A stretch of 55,274 nucleotides of DNA, from positions 1 to 55,274 of the forward strand of contig RFTJ01000007.1 of the NCBI GenBank assembly GCA_009923495.1, in the 5' to 3' direction. This DNA comes from Actinomycetota bacterium. GTDB taxonomy: Bacteria > Actinomycetota > Actinomycetes > S36-B12 > UBA5976. Positions 1 to 7,210 of this stretch are shown piece by piece. Made by a program: the position numbers and the translations under genes. The number at the start of each line of letters is the position of its first letter. Position 1 is the first letter of the stretch. Under the pieces are notes generated by a model. The model was not told the origin of the DNA. It saw only the letters and a program-made list of their open reading frames with translations, and made no database searches.

Positions 1-924
1 GTGGGGTGCGATTGCCGCAGGCGAGCCCAGAGGCCAATTAAGCACCGCTCTCAGATGGTTTTCAAATTGGCTAGTTACTGCGCCATCCATTGACCAGTGC
101 CCAGAGTTGTGCGGACGCATGGCAAGTTCGTTAACCAGTAATTCAGTACCGGTATCAAATAGTTCCACTGCTAGCATCCCAGTTACATCCAGTAACGCTG
201 CAATCTTTAGCGCCAACTCTTGGGCCGCAACGGCACGCGCATCGGTTAGTTCGGGACAAGGGGCGATAACTTCATGACATATGCCATCCGTCTGTGTAGA
301 TTTAACAATCGGATACGCCACGCTTTGCCCATGTGGACTGCGAGCCACCTGGGCTGCGAGTTCTTGGACAAAGTCCACACATTGTTCAGCTAATACTTCC
401 TGGTTGTGTGCATGAATGTCGGCCATTACTGACAGAGCTTCTATTTCATTCTCGACAAACCAAACGCCTTTGCCGTCATAACCGCCCTTTGCGGATTTCA
501 AAATAATTGGCCAGCCTGCTTGCTGCACAAAGTCTTGGAGTCCTGCAACATCTTTGATGTGCGCCCAAAGCGGGCAGGAAATTCCAGCTTCGCTCAGGGC
601 CGCCCGCATTATTAACTTATCCTGGGCAAATTTCAGTGCCTGGGGATTCGGTTGCAGATTTGCTCCACTGGCAACCAAGGCATCCAGGACAACTGGCGGT
701 ACGTGTTCGTGATCAAAAGTGATTACATCACAGTCCCGCGCAAATTCCAGAACTGCAGAAACATCGTCATGGCTACCGAAAACCGAGTCGGGGATTACCT
801 GAGCCGCAGATTCCGTTGGGCTAGAACACAGCACTCTAAGTTTTATGTCCAAATTTATGGCGGCTGGTTGCATCATGCGGGCTAGCTGTCCACCGCCAAC
901 AATGCCAACTCGAGGAGCACTCAC
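1..924 (-). CDS. purK: PurK, N5-carboxyaminoimidazole ribonucleotide synthase (3' end outside window)
   Basis: ATP-grasp enzyme that carboxylates AIR with bicarbonate to N5-CAIR in de novo purine synthesis. Translating the complement from a GTG at 924 gives an opening VGIVGGGQLARMM, the typical PurK dinucleotide-like loop, then FDHEHVPP, KSAKGGYDGKGVW (ATP-grasp glycine loop) and NELAMRPHNSGHWSMDG near the cut. 308 codons are present; the C-terminal quarter lies left of base 1. GTG is chosen because the family begins almost directly with the glycine-rich loop, and AGGTAGG sits about nine bases upstream. It is 34 bases downstream of the CPBP protease gene, so probably co-transcribed. The partner purE is not in view. 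Confidence 0.95.
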   Translation of the reverse strand, partial: MSAPRVGIVGGGQLARMMQPAAINLDIKLRVLCSSPTESAAQVIPDSVFGSHDDVSAVLEFARDCDVITFDHEHVPPVVLDALVASGANLQPNPQALKFAQDKLIMRAALSEAGISCPLWAHIKDVAGLQDFVQQAGWPIILKSAKGGYDGKGVWFVENEIEALSVMADIHAHNQEVLAEQCVDFVQELAAQVARSPHGQSVAYPIVKSTQTDGICHEVIAPCPELTDARAVAAQELALKIAALLDVTGMLAVELFDTGTELLVNELAMRPHNSGHWSMDGAVTSQFENHLRAVLNWPLGSPAAIAPH

Positions 925-958
925 TTAGGTAAGCCTACCTTGCTGTATTGAGGCTGGG

Positions 959-1702
959 CTAATTCAAGAAGCCAAACATTAGCGCTACTGCCCCGGGTGC
1001 GTTGTTAACCATGTGCGCTACTGCACAGACAGCGGTGCTTCCTGAACGTCGGCGCAACTCGCCTAAAATTAAACCTGCAGCAAACAAAATTAGTAAGCGT
1101 TTTGGCTCAAAATGAAATAGCGCAAAAGTTCCCGCCGAAACCAAAACGGCAAAGCCCGATGCCATTTCGCGTTTAAGCAAGGAGCCTAGCAGTAGTCCAC
1201 GAAAGACAATTTCTTCAACAATTGGCGCGCCAAACAATACGAGTAGGGCAAAGACCACTCTGACCAATCCGTGTTCTTTACTACCGATCTCACCCGCGAG
1301 TGAATTTATCGGACCGAAAATTCTTGTCGTTACTAATCCAACAAGTAGAGTCACGCCCAAGCAAACCGCGCCTGCAAGCAAGGAAAGCCGCAGTTTCGCT
1401 TTTGACAGTGTCAAACCGAAGTCAGCCCGAAGTCCATTGCCTTTGTATTTGGAGCTAACGAATGGATATAAAACCATAGGCAGCCAAGGCAAAGTTAGTG
1501 TGAGAATCAGTGGCCAACCATGTTTCGGGTCTACTCGACCAACAACCATGATGACACTTGCAAAGGCACTTACTACAACAGCGGCAACCAAGGTTCCAGC
1601 AAAGTCGCCGAGCCCCCAATTCGGGTACTTGAGTTTTACGCCTCGCAATACTTGCGCACGGTACAAGTCGCTCGCCCCCGGAAAGAGCAGGCCATCCTCC
1701 AC
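959..1702 (-). CDS. CPBP-family (CAAX/Abi) intramembrane metalloprotease
   Basis: Polytopic membrane protein of 247 residues. The diagnostic motifs are all present: EEIVFRG (EExxxR) around residue 163, the FxxxH motif in FALFHF around 194, and a late HMVNNAPGA segment that supplies the third motif. Hydrophobic blocks around residues 35-55, 65-80, 105-125, 150-160, 180-195 and 205-215 agree with the usual multi-helix fold. CPBP proteins act as membrane-embedded proteases in processing or immunity; the substrate here cannot be inferred. It follows sahH by 59 bases and precedes purK in the same direction. The GTG start is uncertain: the frame stays open upstream into the sahH stop region, but there is no other ATG/GTG and no good Shine-Dalgarno. 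Confidence 0.85.
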   Translation of the reverse strand: MEDGLLFPGASDLYRAQVLRGVKLKYPNWGLGDFAGTLVAAVVVSAFASVIMVVGRVDPKHGWPLILTLTLPWLPMVLYPFVSSKYKGNGLRADFGLTLSKAKLRLSLLAGAVCLGVTLLVGLVTTRIFGPINSLAGEIGSKEHGLVRVVFALLVLFGAPIVEEIVFRGLLLGSLLKREMASGFAVLVSAGTFALFHFEPKRLLILFAAGLILGELRRRSGSTAVCAVAHMVNNAPGAVALMFGFLN

Positions 1703-1761
1703 AACCGCAGGTGGGACTTCTGGTTGCTGTGCCTGAGGAAATGAATCAGAAATCTTAAATC

Positions 1762-3207
1762 CTAATAACGGTATTGTTCTGACTTAAATGGGCCATTTAC
1801 ATCTACACCTAAATAATCAGCTTGTGGCTTGGTTAGTTCAGTCAAACGAACACCCAGTGCATCAAGATGTAGCCGAGCTACTTTCTCATCCAGATGCTTT
1901 GGCAACACATGGACACCGAGTTCATACTCATCACCTTTAGTGAAAAGTTCAATTTGTGCCAAGACCTGATTTGTGAATGAGTTACTCATGACAAAAGATG
2001 GATGGCCAGTAGCGTTGCCGAGGTTAAGAAGTCGTCCCTCGCTTAGCACAATGATTGAGTGTCCGTCTGGGAAGATCCATTCGTCTACCTGCGGCTTAAT
2101 ATTTCTGCGAGTAATGCCTGGGAATTTGGCCAGACCTGCCATATCAATTTCATTGTCAAAATGGCCAATGTTTCCAACTATCGCTTGATGTTTCATTTGA
2201 CTCATCATCTCGACCGTAATTACATCCCGGTTACCTGTTGCAGTGATGAAAATGTCGGCAGTCCCTAGCACGTCTTCAATAGTTAGAACCTGATAGCCGT
2301 CCATTGCTGCTTGCAGCGCACAAATTGGATCAATTTCAGTGATGATAACCCGAGCACCCTGTCCGCGAAGTGACTCGGCCGATCCTTTACCAACATCTCC
2401 GTAACCACAGACGACCGCAACCTTGCCACCGATTAATGTGTCAGTTGCGCGATTAATGCCATCTATCAAGCTGTGTCGCGTGCCGTATTTGTTATCGAAC
2501 TTACTTTTGGTAACGGAATCGTTCACGTTGATTGCCGGGAATTTCAACTTGCCGTCAGCAAACATCTCATAAAGCCGATGAACACCAGTGGTGGTCTCTT
2601 CGGTTACTCCCTGAATATCTGCAGCTACTCTTGTCCACCGAGTCTTATCCTCTGCTAGCGAGCGCTGTAGGAGTGAAAGAATCACGCCGAACTCTTCCGA
2701 TTCAGCAGTAGCCGGATCTGGTACAAAATTCGCTGCTTCATATTCCGCGCCCTTATGGACCAGCAATGTGGCATCTCCGCCATCGTCCAAAATCATGTTC
2801 GGACCTTCATGTCCCGGCCAAATCAGTGCCTGCTCGGTGCACCACCAGTACTCTTCGAGGGTTTCGCCTTTCCAGGCAAAAACTGGAACGCCATTTGGTG
2901 CATCTACACTGCCTGTTGGCCCAACTACTACTGCGGCAGCGGCATGATCCTGTGTTGAAAAAATATTGCAAGAAACCCAGCGAACATCTGCACCTAATTC
3001 GACCAAGGTCTCAATTAACACGGCTGTTTGAATCGTCATGTGCAAAGACCCCATGATTCGAGCACCGGTTAGCGGCTTAGTCTTTCCAAATTCTTCGCGC
3101 ATTGCCATTAAGCCTGGCATCTCATTTTCAGCCAATCGAATTTCATTTCGGCCAAACTCGGCTAACGATAGATCAGCTACTTTGAAGTCGTTAGGGGCAA
3201 GAGTCAT
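1762..3207 (-). CDS. ahcY: S-adenosylhomocysteine hydrolase (adenosylhomocysteinase)
   Basis: Cytosolic NAD-dependent enzyme that splits S-adenosylhomocysteine into adenosine and homocysteine, removing the product inhibitor of methyltransferases. 481 residues, the long form usual for Actinobacteria (mycobacterial name sahH). Visible signatures: [16 protein letters not shown] near residue 53, the NAD-binding [20 protein letters not shown] near 265, [15 protein letters not shown] near 390, and a C-terminal end in KSEQYRY whose Lys/Tyr contact NAD of the neighbouring subunit. ATG start with GAGGAG upstream. The Shine-Dalgarno is inside one arm of a 7-bp inverted repeat (see the regulatory entry). 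It sits between the SIS isomerase and CPBP genes, all leftward. Confidence 0.98.
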   Translation of the reverse strand: MTLAPNDFKVADLSLAEFGRNEIRLAENEMPGLMAMREEFGKTKPLTGARIMGSLHMTIQTAVLIETLVELGADVRWVSCNIFSTQDHAAAAVVVGPTGSVDAPNGVPVFAWKGETLEEYWWCTEQALIWPGHEGPNMILDDGGDATLLVHKGAEYEAANFVPDPATAESEEFGVILSLLQRSLAEDKTRWTRVAADIQGVTEETTTGVHRLYEMFADGKLKFPAINVNDSVTKSKFDNKYGTRHSLIDGINRATDTLIGGKVAVVCGYGDVGKGSAESLRGQGARVIITEIDPICALQAAMDGYQVLTIEDVLGTADIFITATGNRDVITVEMMSQMKHQAIVGNIGHFDNEIDMAGLAKFPGITRRNIKPQVDEWIFPDGHSIIVLSEGRLLNLGNATGHPSFVMSNSFTNQVLAQIELFTKGDEYELGVHVLPKHLDEKVARLHLDALGVRLTELTKPQADYLGVDVNGPFKSEQYRY

Positions 3208-3213
3208 TTAACA

Positions 3214-3253
3214 CTCCTCGTGGGTGGATTAATTGCCGGCAAACAACACGAGG
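3214..3253 (-). promoter_or_regulatory. Leader hairpin masking the sahH ribosome binding site
   Basis: On the minus strand CCTCGTG (bases 3253-3247) is exactly complementary to CACGAGG (3222-3216), with a 24-base loop containing GCCGGC. The second arm contains most of the GAGGAG Shine-Dalgarno (3219-3214), which lies seven bases before the sahH ATG. Folding would block initiation. It may be a translational switch sensing SAH/SAM or a simple thermosensitive hairpin. It does not match the SAH riboswitch consensus as I remember it, so the ligand is open. Confidence 0.45.
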
Positions 3254-3326
3254 CTTCGCTAGTAGGCGGTTTTCCTATTGTGCCACGAATCATCAGCTGG
3301 AGCACAATTAAACCCCGGTGATTGAG

Positions 3327-4460
3327 TTACTGTAGCCCAGCCTTTAATTCATTGATCGGCTCAATTGGCGACGGGTCTATCCCCATAGCAATTGCGGCAT
3401 AAACGCTCGCCCAATCCGTTGGCAGTATCAGCGAGGCAATGCGAGATAGGCGGTGTTCGCCTTGGGCAACAATCTCGGTAATGGGGATTGACCGCTTAGC
3501 TGTGATTTCTGTAACCAAATCAATGCGCCGTGCGATTGCTTCATGCTCCGTGCTGTCGCGCAGAAGCACTAAGTGGAGGTTTCGTGGGCTACCGTCAATG
3601 TGGGGGTCAGTAAAAATATCCGCGAGCGATGCTTGACCCGCTAGTGCTCCATCAAAAGTGACGATTTGATTGTGGCCAACTTCGGGCAATGCGCCGTAAG
3701 CGGCTGGCAGTTTTGCATTCTCAGCAAGTTGTGCCATAAATCGGCCAGCAGCTGATCTGCCAATTGCACCAGTTCCCCACACCATTGGCAGCGATTCAGC
3801 CAAAGCAACTCCCAGCAATTTTGCTGGGTTCTCAAAAACTTCAACTTGTGGACCGCACGAGACACTAAGTGCATCCATCAAGTCAGCTGCGCGATTAAAT
3901 TCATCTTCGGAAATGTTCGTGAGTTCTAAAGCATTTGCTACGAGTAAAAGCGGGGTCGCTATCGTCCACAGCGATGCGCGTGGCATTCGCCCTTGCGCAT
4001 CAATACCGATATGAACAGCACCTGCCGTCTGCTCACTAATTGCTGCTAGCGGACTGTTGTTAGCGCCAATTGTGACGAGTCGGGCACCACGGCGACTTGC
4101 CTGTTGCGCCACTGACAAAGTTTCTTCAGTTGTGCCCGAACAGGAGACTGCTATTACCAAGTCGATTGGTGAAACCCAGCCGGGAAGATCGTGGGTACGC
4201 TCAATCAAAATTGGTACTGGCGTACCTTCGCCAGCCACTGCGCTGAGCACATCGCCCGAAACGCCAGAGCCTCCCATCCCAGCAACCAGCAGGCCTCGAG
4301 GCTTACCATCTTGCGATATCTGAGCCAAGGCATCTCGGTTGATTAAGTCGAGGGCTTGACGAACTTGAGCGCCCGAACTGGCAACACATTCGAGCATTGC
4401 ACTTTGATCCACTTTCGCCAAGTAATCCTGGCTGTTCAAATTTGTTTCATCGATAAGCAC
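3327..4460 (-). CDS. SIS-domain phosphosugar isomerase (bifunctional phosphoglucose/phosphomannose isomerase-like)
   Basis: 377 residues with two SIS (sugar isomerase) folds. The first shows GMGGSGVSGDVLSAV around residue 61 and the phosphate-binding SCSGTTEETLSV around 108; the second carries WGTGAIGRSAAGRFMAQLAE and EVGHNQIV, the Glu-His region used for ring opening and isomerisation in PGI/PMI enzymes. It likely interconverts fructose-6-P with mannose-6-P and/or glucose-6-P, feeding the adjacent phosphomannomutase. GTG start one base after the manB stop (TAA-C-GTG), so translationally coupled. Known actinobacterial genomes keep this gene beside manB; the separate type I manA often found here is absent. 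Exact specificity cannot be read from sequence. Confidence 0.88.
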   Translation of the reverse strand: MLIDETNLNSQDYLAKVDQSAMLECVASSGAQVRQALDLINRDALAQISQDGKPRGLLVAGMGGSGVSGDVLSAVAGEGTPVPILIERTHDLPGWVSPIDLVIAVSCSGTTEETLSVAQQASRRGARLVTIGANNSPLAAISEQTAGAVHIGIDAQGRMPRASLWTIATPLLLVANALELTNISEDEFNRAADLMDALSVSCGPQVEVFENPAKLLGVALAESLPMVWGTGAIGRSAAGRFMAQLAENAKLPAAYGALPEVGHNQIVTFDGALAGQASLADIFTDPHIDGSPRNLHLVLLRDSTEHEAIARRIDLVTEITAKRSIPITEIVAQGEHRLSRIASLILPTDWASVYAAIAMGIDPSPIEPINELKAGLQ

Positions 4461-4461
4461 G

Positions 4462-5856
4462 TTAATAATCAGCTTTCATTAAGGCTAGGACTTCATCGCG
4501 AATTGATTCCATCGTGGCTGAATCATTACCCTCAACATTTAATCGCAAAAGGGGTTCAGTATTGCTAGCGCGGACATTGAACCACCAGTTATTTCCTGTG
4601 ACAGTAAGTCCATCTAGGGTGTCAAAACTAGCGCCTCGAGCTGTAAAGACTTCACGAATTTTTGAGATTACCAATTGAGCGTCCGAGACCGTTGTATTGA
4701 TTTCGCCGCTTGAGGCATAACGACTGAATGGAGCCAGTAACTGACTCAGCGTAGTTCCTGGCTGCGTCTCGCCTAAGGCTGCCAGCGCATGCATTGCAGC
4801 TAACATTCCAGAATCTGCTTTCCAAAAATCACGGAAGTAAAAATGCCCAGAATGTTCGCCGCCGAATACTGCATCGGTCTCAGCCATCGTTGCTTTAATG
4901 AATGAGTGGCCCACTCTAGTACGTACTGGCTTGCCACCGTTTTCCAGAACAATTTCTGGAACAGCTTTCGAGGTAATTAAATTGTGAATAATTGTGCTAC
5001 CAGGATTTTTCGCTAACTCACGAGTGGCAATCAAGGAAGTCAAAGTTGAGGGGTCGACAATGTCTCCCTTTTCGTCGACAACAAAACAGCGATCTGCATC
5101 GCCATCAAAGGCAAGGCCAAGATCGGCACCCAATTCAAGAACCCGCTTCTGTAGATCTCGCAGATTTTCTGGATCAATCGGATTCGCCTCATGGTTTGGG
5201 AAAGTCCCATCAAGAGCAAAATACATTTCATCAATCTGAAGAGGAAGTGGAGGAAGTAATTGGCCGCCAAGCACAGCAGGAACTGTGAACCCACCCATGC
5301 CATTTCCGGTATCAATAACAACAGAGAGCGGTCTGATGTTCTCCAAGGGAACTAGATTGCGAAGGTGAGAGGCATATTCACTCAACAAGTCCTGTTCGGT
5401 AGCGGATCCAGTCGGCCCAGAATAGGTTGGAAATGATTCGCTTTCGAGCATCTTGCGTATGTCGGCAAGGCCGGAATCTTGACCCACAGGTGCTGCGCCA
5501 GCTCGGCACATTTTTATTCCGTTGTACTCGGCAGGGTTGTGACTAGCTGTGAACATTGCGCCCGGAAGAGCTAATCGACCAGATGCAAAATAAAGTCCAT
5601 CGGTCGAGCAAAGGCCGATGTTGATCACGTCGACACCAGCAGAGGTAACGCCTTGAATGAATGCATTGACAAGTTCTGGACCAGTTGGTCGCATATCGTG
5701 ACCAACAACAACTTTGCCAGCGCCACCATCGCTGACCCGAATGCCTAAAATTTCCACAAAAGCTATGCCAACTTCACGGGCTAAATCTGGTCCCCATTGG
5801 TCTGGCACAACACCGCGGACATCATATGCCTTAATCAAGGCTGACAGGTCTCTCAC
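4462..5856 (-). CDS. manB: Phosphomannomutase/phosphoglucomutase
   Basis: Alpha-D-phosphohexomutase of 464 residues that moves phosphate between C6 and C1 of mannose or glucose via a bis-phosphate intermediate, giving mannose-1-P for GDP-mannose. Domain motifs in order: KAYDVRGVVP at the N-terminus, catalytic phosphoserine S105 in TASHNPAEYNG, Mg2+ loop DGDADR around 255, sugar-binding GEHSGHFYFRD around 325, and phosphate-binding RASNTEPLLRLN near 432. The length is normal. The next gene downstream, the SIS isomerase, starts one base after the stop, a coupled pair. ATG start about 78 bases downstream of the DUF3499 stop. Confidence 0.95.
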   Translation of the reverse strand: MRDLSALIKAYDVRGVVPDQWGPDLAREVGIAFVEILGIRVSDGGAGKVVVGHDMRPTGPELVNAFIQGVTSAGVDVINIGLCSTDGLYFASGRLALPGAMFTASHNPAEYNGIKMCRAGAAPVGQDSGLADIRKMLESESFPTYSGPTGSATEQDLLSEYASHLRNLVPLENIRPLSVVIDTGNGMGGFTVPAVLGGQLLPPLPLQIDEMYFALDGTFPNHEANPIDPENLRDLQKRVLELGADLGLAFDGDADRCFVVDEKGDIVDPSTLTSLIATRELAKNPGSTIIHNLITSKAVPEIVLENGGKPVRTRVGHSFIKATMAETDAVFGGEHSGHFYFRDFWKADSGMLAAMHALAALGETQPGTTLSQLLAPFSRYASSGEINTTVSDAQLVISKIREVFTARGASFDTLDGLTVTGNNWWFNVRASNTEPLLRLNVEGNDSATMESIRDEVLALMKADY

Positions 5857-5933
5857 TCAACCAAGTTTAGGGGTAGAAGACAGTTATTTTTACTCGCGGG
5901 TAACTGCGGTCAAAAGTCGACTAGACCCAATAG

Positions 5934-6290
5934 TTACGAATTATCTTCTTGATTTTCAACGTTTCGCAGCACTCGCAGGTGTCCACGGCGGGCGACTTCT
6001 TCAACTGAATCTGATAGTGCTACCTGTCCAATTTCCCGAACTGCATTGGCCAGCGCCTCTAAATCATCTGGTGCAGGTTTTAGCGCTTGCGGATCAAGTT
6101 CTAAGCGAACTACTTCCCAACCGCGAGGGGCAGTCAGGCGAATGCTGTGTTCGTCGCATAAGTCGTAACAGTGCGGTTCGCGAAAAGTGGCAAGTGGACC
6201 GAGCACTGCAGTGGAATCGCTGTAGACGTAAGTTAACGTCCAAGTTGCAACTGCAGTGCAGGAAGGTTTTGTGCAGCGTCTCGTTCCCAC
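5934..6290 (-). CDS. DUF3499 family protein
   Basis: 118-residue conserved actinobacterial protein of unknown function. It matches the family as remembered: RRCTKPSC at the start, then TYVYSDSTAVLGPLATF, PHCYDLCDEH and RLTAPRGWEVVRL. The paired CxxxxC/CxxC cysteines look like a small zinc-binding site, suggesting a structural or nucleic-acid-associated role, but this is inference. The GTG start lies inside a 17-base palindrome (6283-6299) shared with the divergent gene at 6323. Gene order DUF3499-manB matches the mycobacterial Rv3258c-Rv3257c order, which supports the call. The C-terminal tail is acidic and probably disordered. Confidence 0.9.
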   Translation of the reverse strand: MGTRRCTKPSCTAVATWTLTYVYSDSTAVLGPLATFREPHCYDLCDEHSIRLTAPRGWEVVRLELDPQALKPAPDDLEALANAVREIGQVALSDSVEEVARRGHLRVLRNVENQEDNS

Positions 6291-6299
6291 ATTGGGAAC
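6283..6299. promoter_or_regulatory. 17-base palindrome GTTCCCA-CAT-TGGGAAC between divergent genes
   Basis: Perfect 7-bp inverted repeat with a 3-base centre. It overlaps the GTG start of DUF3499 (6288-6290) and lies 24 bases before the ATG of the divergent metallopeptidase-like gene. A dimeric repressor bound here could control both genes. I do not recognise it: it is not a LexA, CIRCE or IdeR site. Confidence 0.4.
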
Positions 6300-6322
6300 C
6301 TTAGCCCACCTATGCTGTATTT

Positions 6323-6754
6323 ATGGCCAATGACTCGCGCCGACGGATTCGTCGAGACCTGCATGGTCGAGGAGTTGTTGGTCCAATTTGGCCACATTCG
6401 GTACCAAAACGAATTGGGCCTGATAAGAAGTTCCAGGCTCAGATTTCGGCTGCTCTTTCAGATTTGGATGAGGTTTTAGGCGAAGACTTAAACCGGATCA
6501 CGGTAAAGGTCGAGCAAGTACCGGGCATCCGCGAGATTGTTTTGAGTTCGGGCACCGTGCCACTCGGACGGATTGAACGTGGAAATCCGAATGTAGTTGT
6601 GCTTTACCAACGAGCCATTGAATTAAGGAGTGCTAGTCGTAGTCGTCAATTTCGAATAATTAAAGATGTTCTAGCAGAATTACTCGGCTTGCTATTGGGC
6701 AAGCCACCCCAACAGATTGACCCAACTTATGAGGGGCCAGCCTTGCGCGGATAG
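6323..6754 (+). CDS. Metallopeptidase-like family protein lacking HExxH
   Basis: 143 residues. The N-terminal RRDLHGRGVVGPIWPHSVP and the C-terminal LAELLGLLLGKPPQQIDPTY are hallmarks of the small actinobacterial 'metallopeptidase family' (zincin-like) protein encoded beside DUF3499 and whiB2 (Rv3259 position). In zinc-binding relatives an HExxH motif sits where this protein has IIKDVLAELLG; both histidines and the glutamate of the motif are missing, so peptidase activity is unlikely. A role as a binding or scaffolding domain is more plausible. ATG start 24 bases after the divergent palindrome. It converges with whiB, the two stops being only three bases apart. Confidence 0.8.
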   Translation: MANDSRRRIRRDLHGRGVVGPIWPHSVPKRIGPDKKFQAQISAALSDLDEVLGEDLNRITVKVEQVPGIREIVLSSGTVPLGRIERGNPNVVVLYQRAIELRSASRSRQFRIIKDVLAELLGLLLGKPPQQIDPTYEGPALRG

Positions 6755-6757
6755 TCG

Positions 6758-7018
6758 CTATCCGACTTGAGCCCGTTTTAGCCGTCGGCGCTCACGTTCG
6801 GATAGGCCACCCCAGATGCCGAATCTCTCGTCATTGGCCAGGGCATATTCCAGACATTCCGCTTTTACTTCACAGGATGAACATACGCGCTTTGCGTCGC
6901 GAGTTGATCCACCTTTTTCGGGGAAGAATGCTTCTGGGTCAGTCTGAGCACAAAGGGCTCGTTCTTGCCAAGAGAGTTCTTCTGATTCTGCTAATGGGAG
7001 CCAAAGCAATTCGCTCAC
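6758..7018 (-). CDS. whiB: WhiB-family iron-sulfur transcriptional regulator (WhiB2-like)
   Basis: 86 residues with the four [4Fe-4S] cysteines C23, C46, C49 and C55 (CxxC pair in VCSSCEVKAEC), the G(I/V)WGG turn at 67-71 and a basic C-terminal tail ERERRRLKRAQ that contacts DNA. WhiB proteins bind the housekeeping sigma factor and steer transcription. By position next to DUF3499/manB this corresponds to mycobacterial whiB2 (whmD) and streptomycete whiB, which govern septation and sporulation, so a division or cell-cycle role is inferred. GTG start with a strong AGGAGA five bases upstream. It diverges from the surface-protein gene across 192 bases. Confidence 0.95.
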   Translation of the reverse strand: MSELLWLPLAESEELSWQERALCAQTDPEAFFPEKGGSTRDAKRVCSSCEVKAECLEYALANDERFGIWGGLSERERRRLKRAQVG

Positions 7019-7121
7019 TAGCTTCTCCTAACTACGGCGGGCTTTTGCAGCCAAAACGCCTTGCAATTCCCTAAATTACACGCTTGTAGTTAGGGTCCGT
7101 CAAGTGAAATGAGCAAAATAA

Positions 7122-7202
7122 TTGGAAAAAGGGTAAAAAACCACTAAAACCTGTTGGAAATGGGGTAAATCTGAGGAATGGCTCTCATTTTTCGGGGGTA
7201 AA
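7122..7202 (+). promoter_or_regulatory. Spaced direct repeats upstream of the surface-protein gene
   Basis: TTGGAAAAAGGGTAAA at 7122-7137 and TTGGAAATGGGGTAAA at 7154-7169 are 14/16 identical and begin 32 bases apart, about three helical turns. A third shorter copy, GGGGGTAAA, lies at 7194-7202 just before the ATG at 7211. The arrangement suggests a tandem regulator site or activator array for the LPNTG protein and sortase. The factor is unknown. Confidence 0.4.
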
Positions 7203-7210
7203 CTCAGAAA

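Noticed and set aside
924-942. TTAGGTAAGCCTACCTT before purK looks like an IdeR/DtxR iron box
   Set aside because: The left half fits, but the right half is one base short of the 19-base consensus, and the segment doubles as the purK ribosome site. Not enough to claim.
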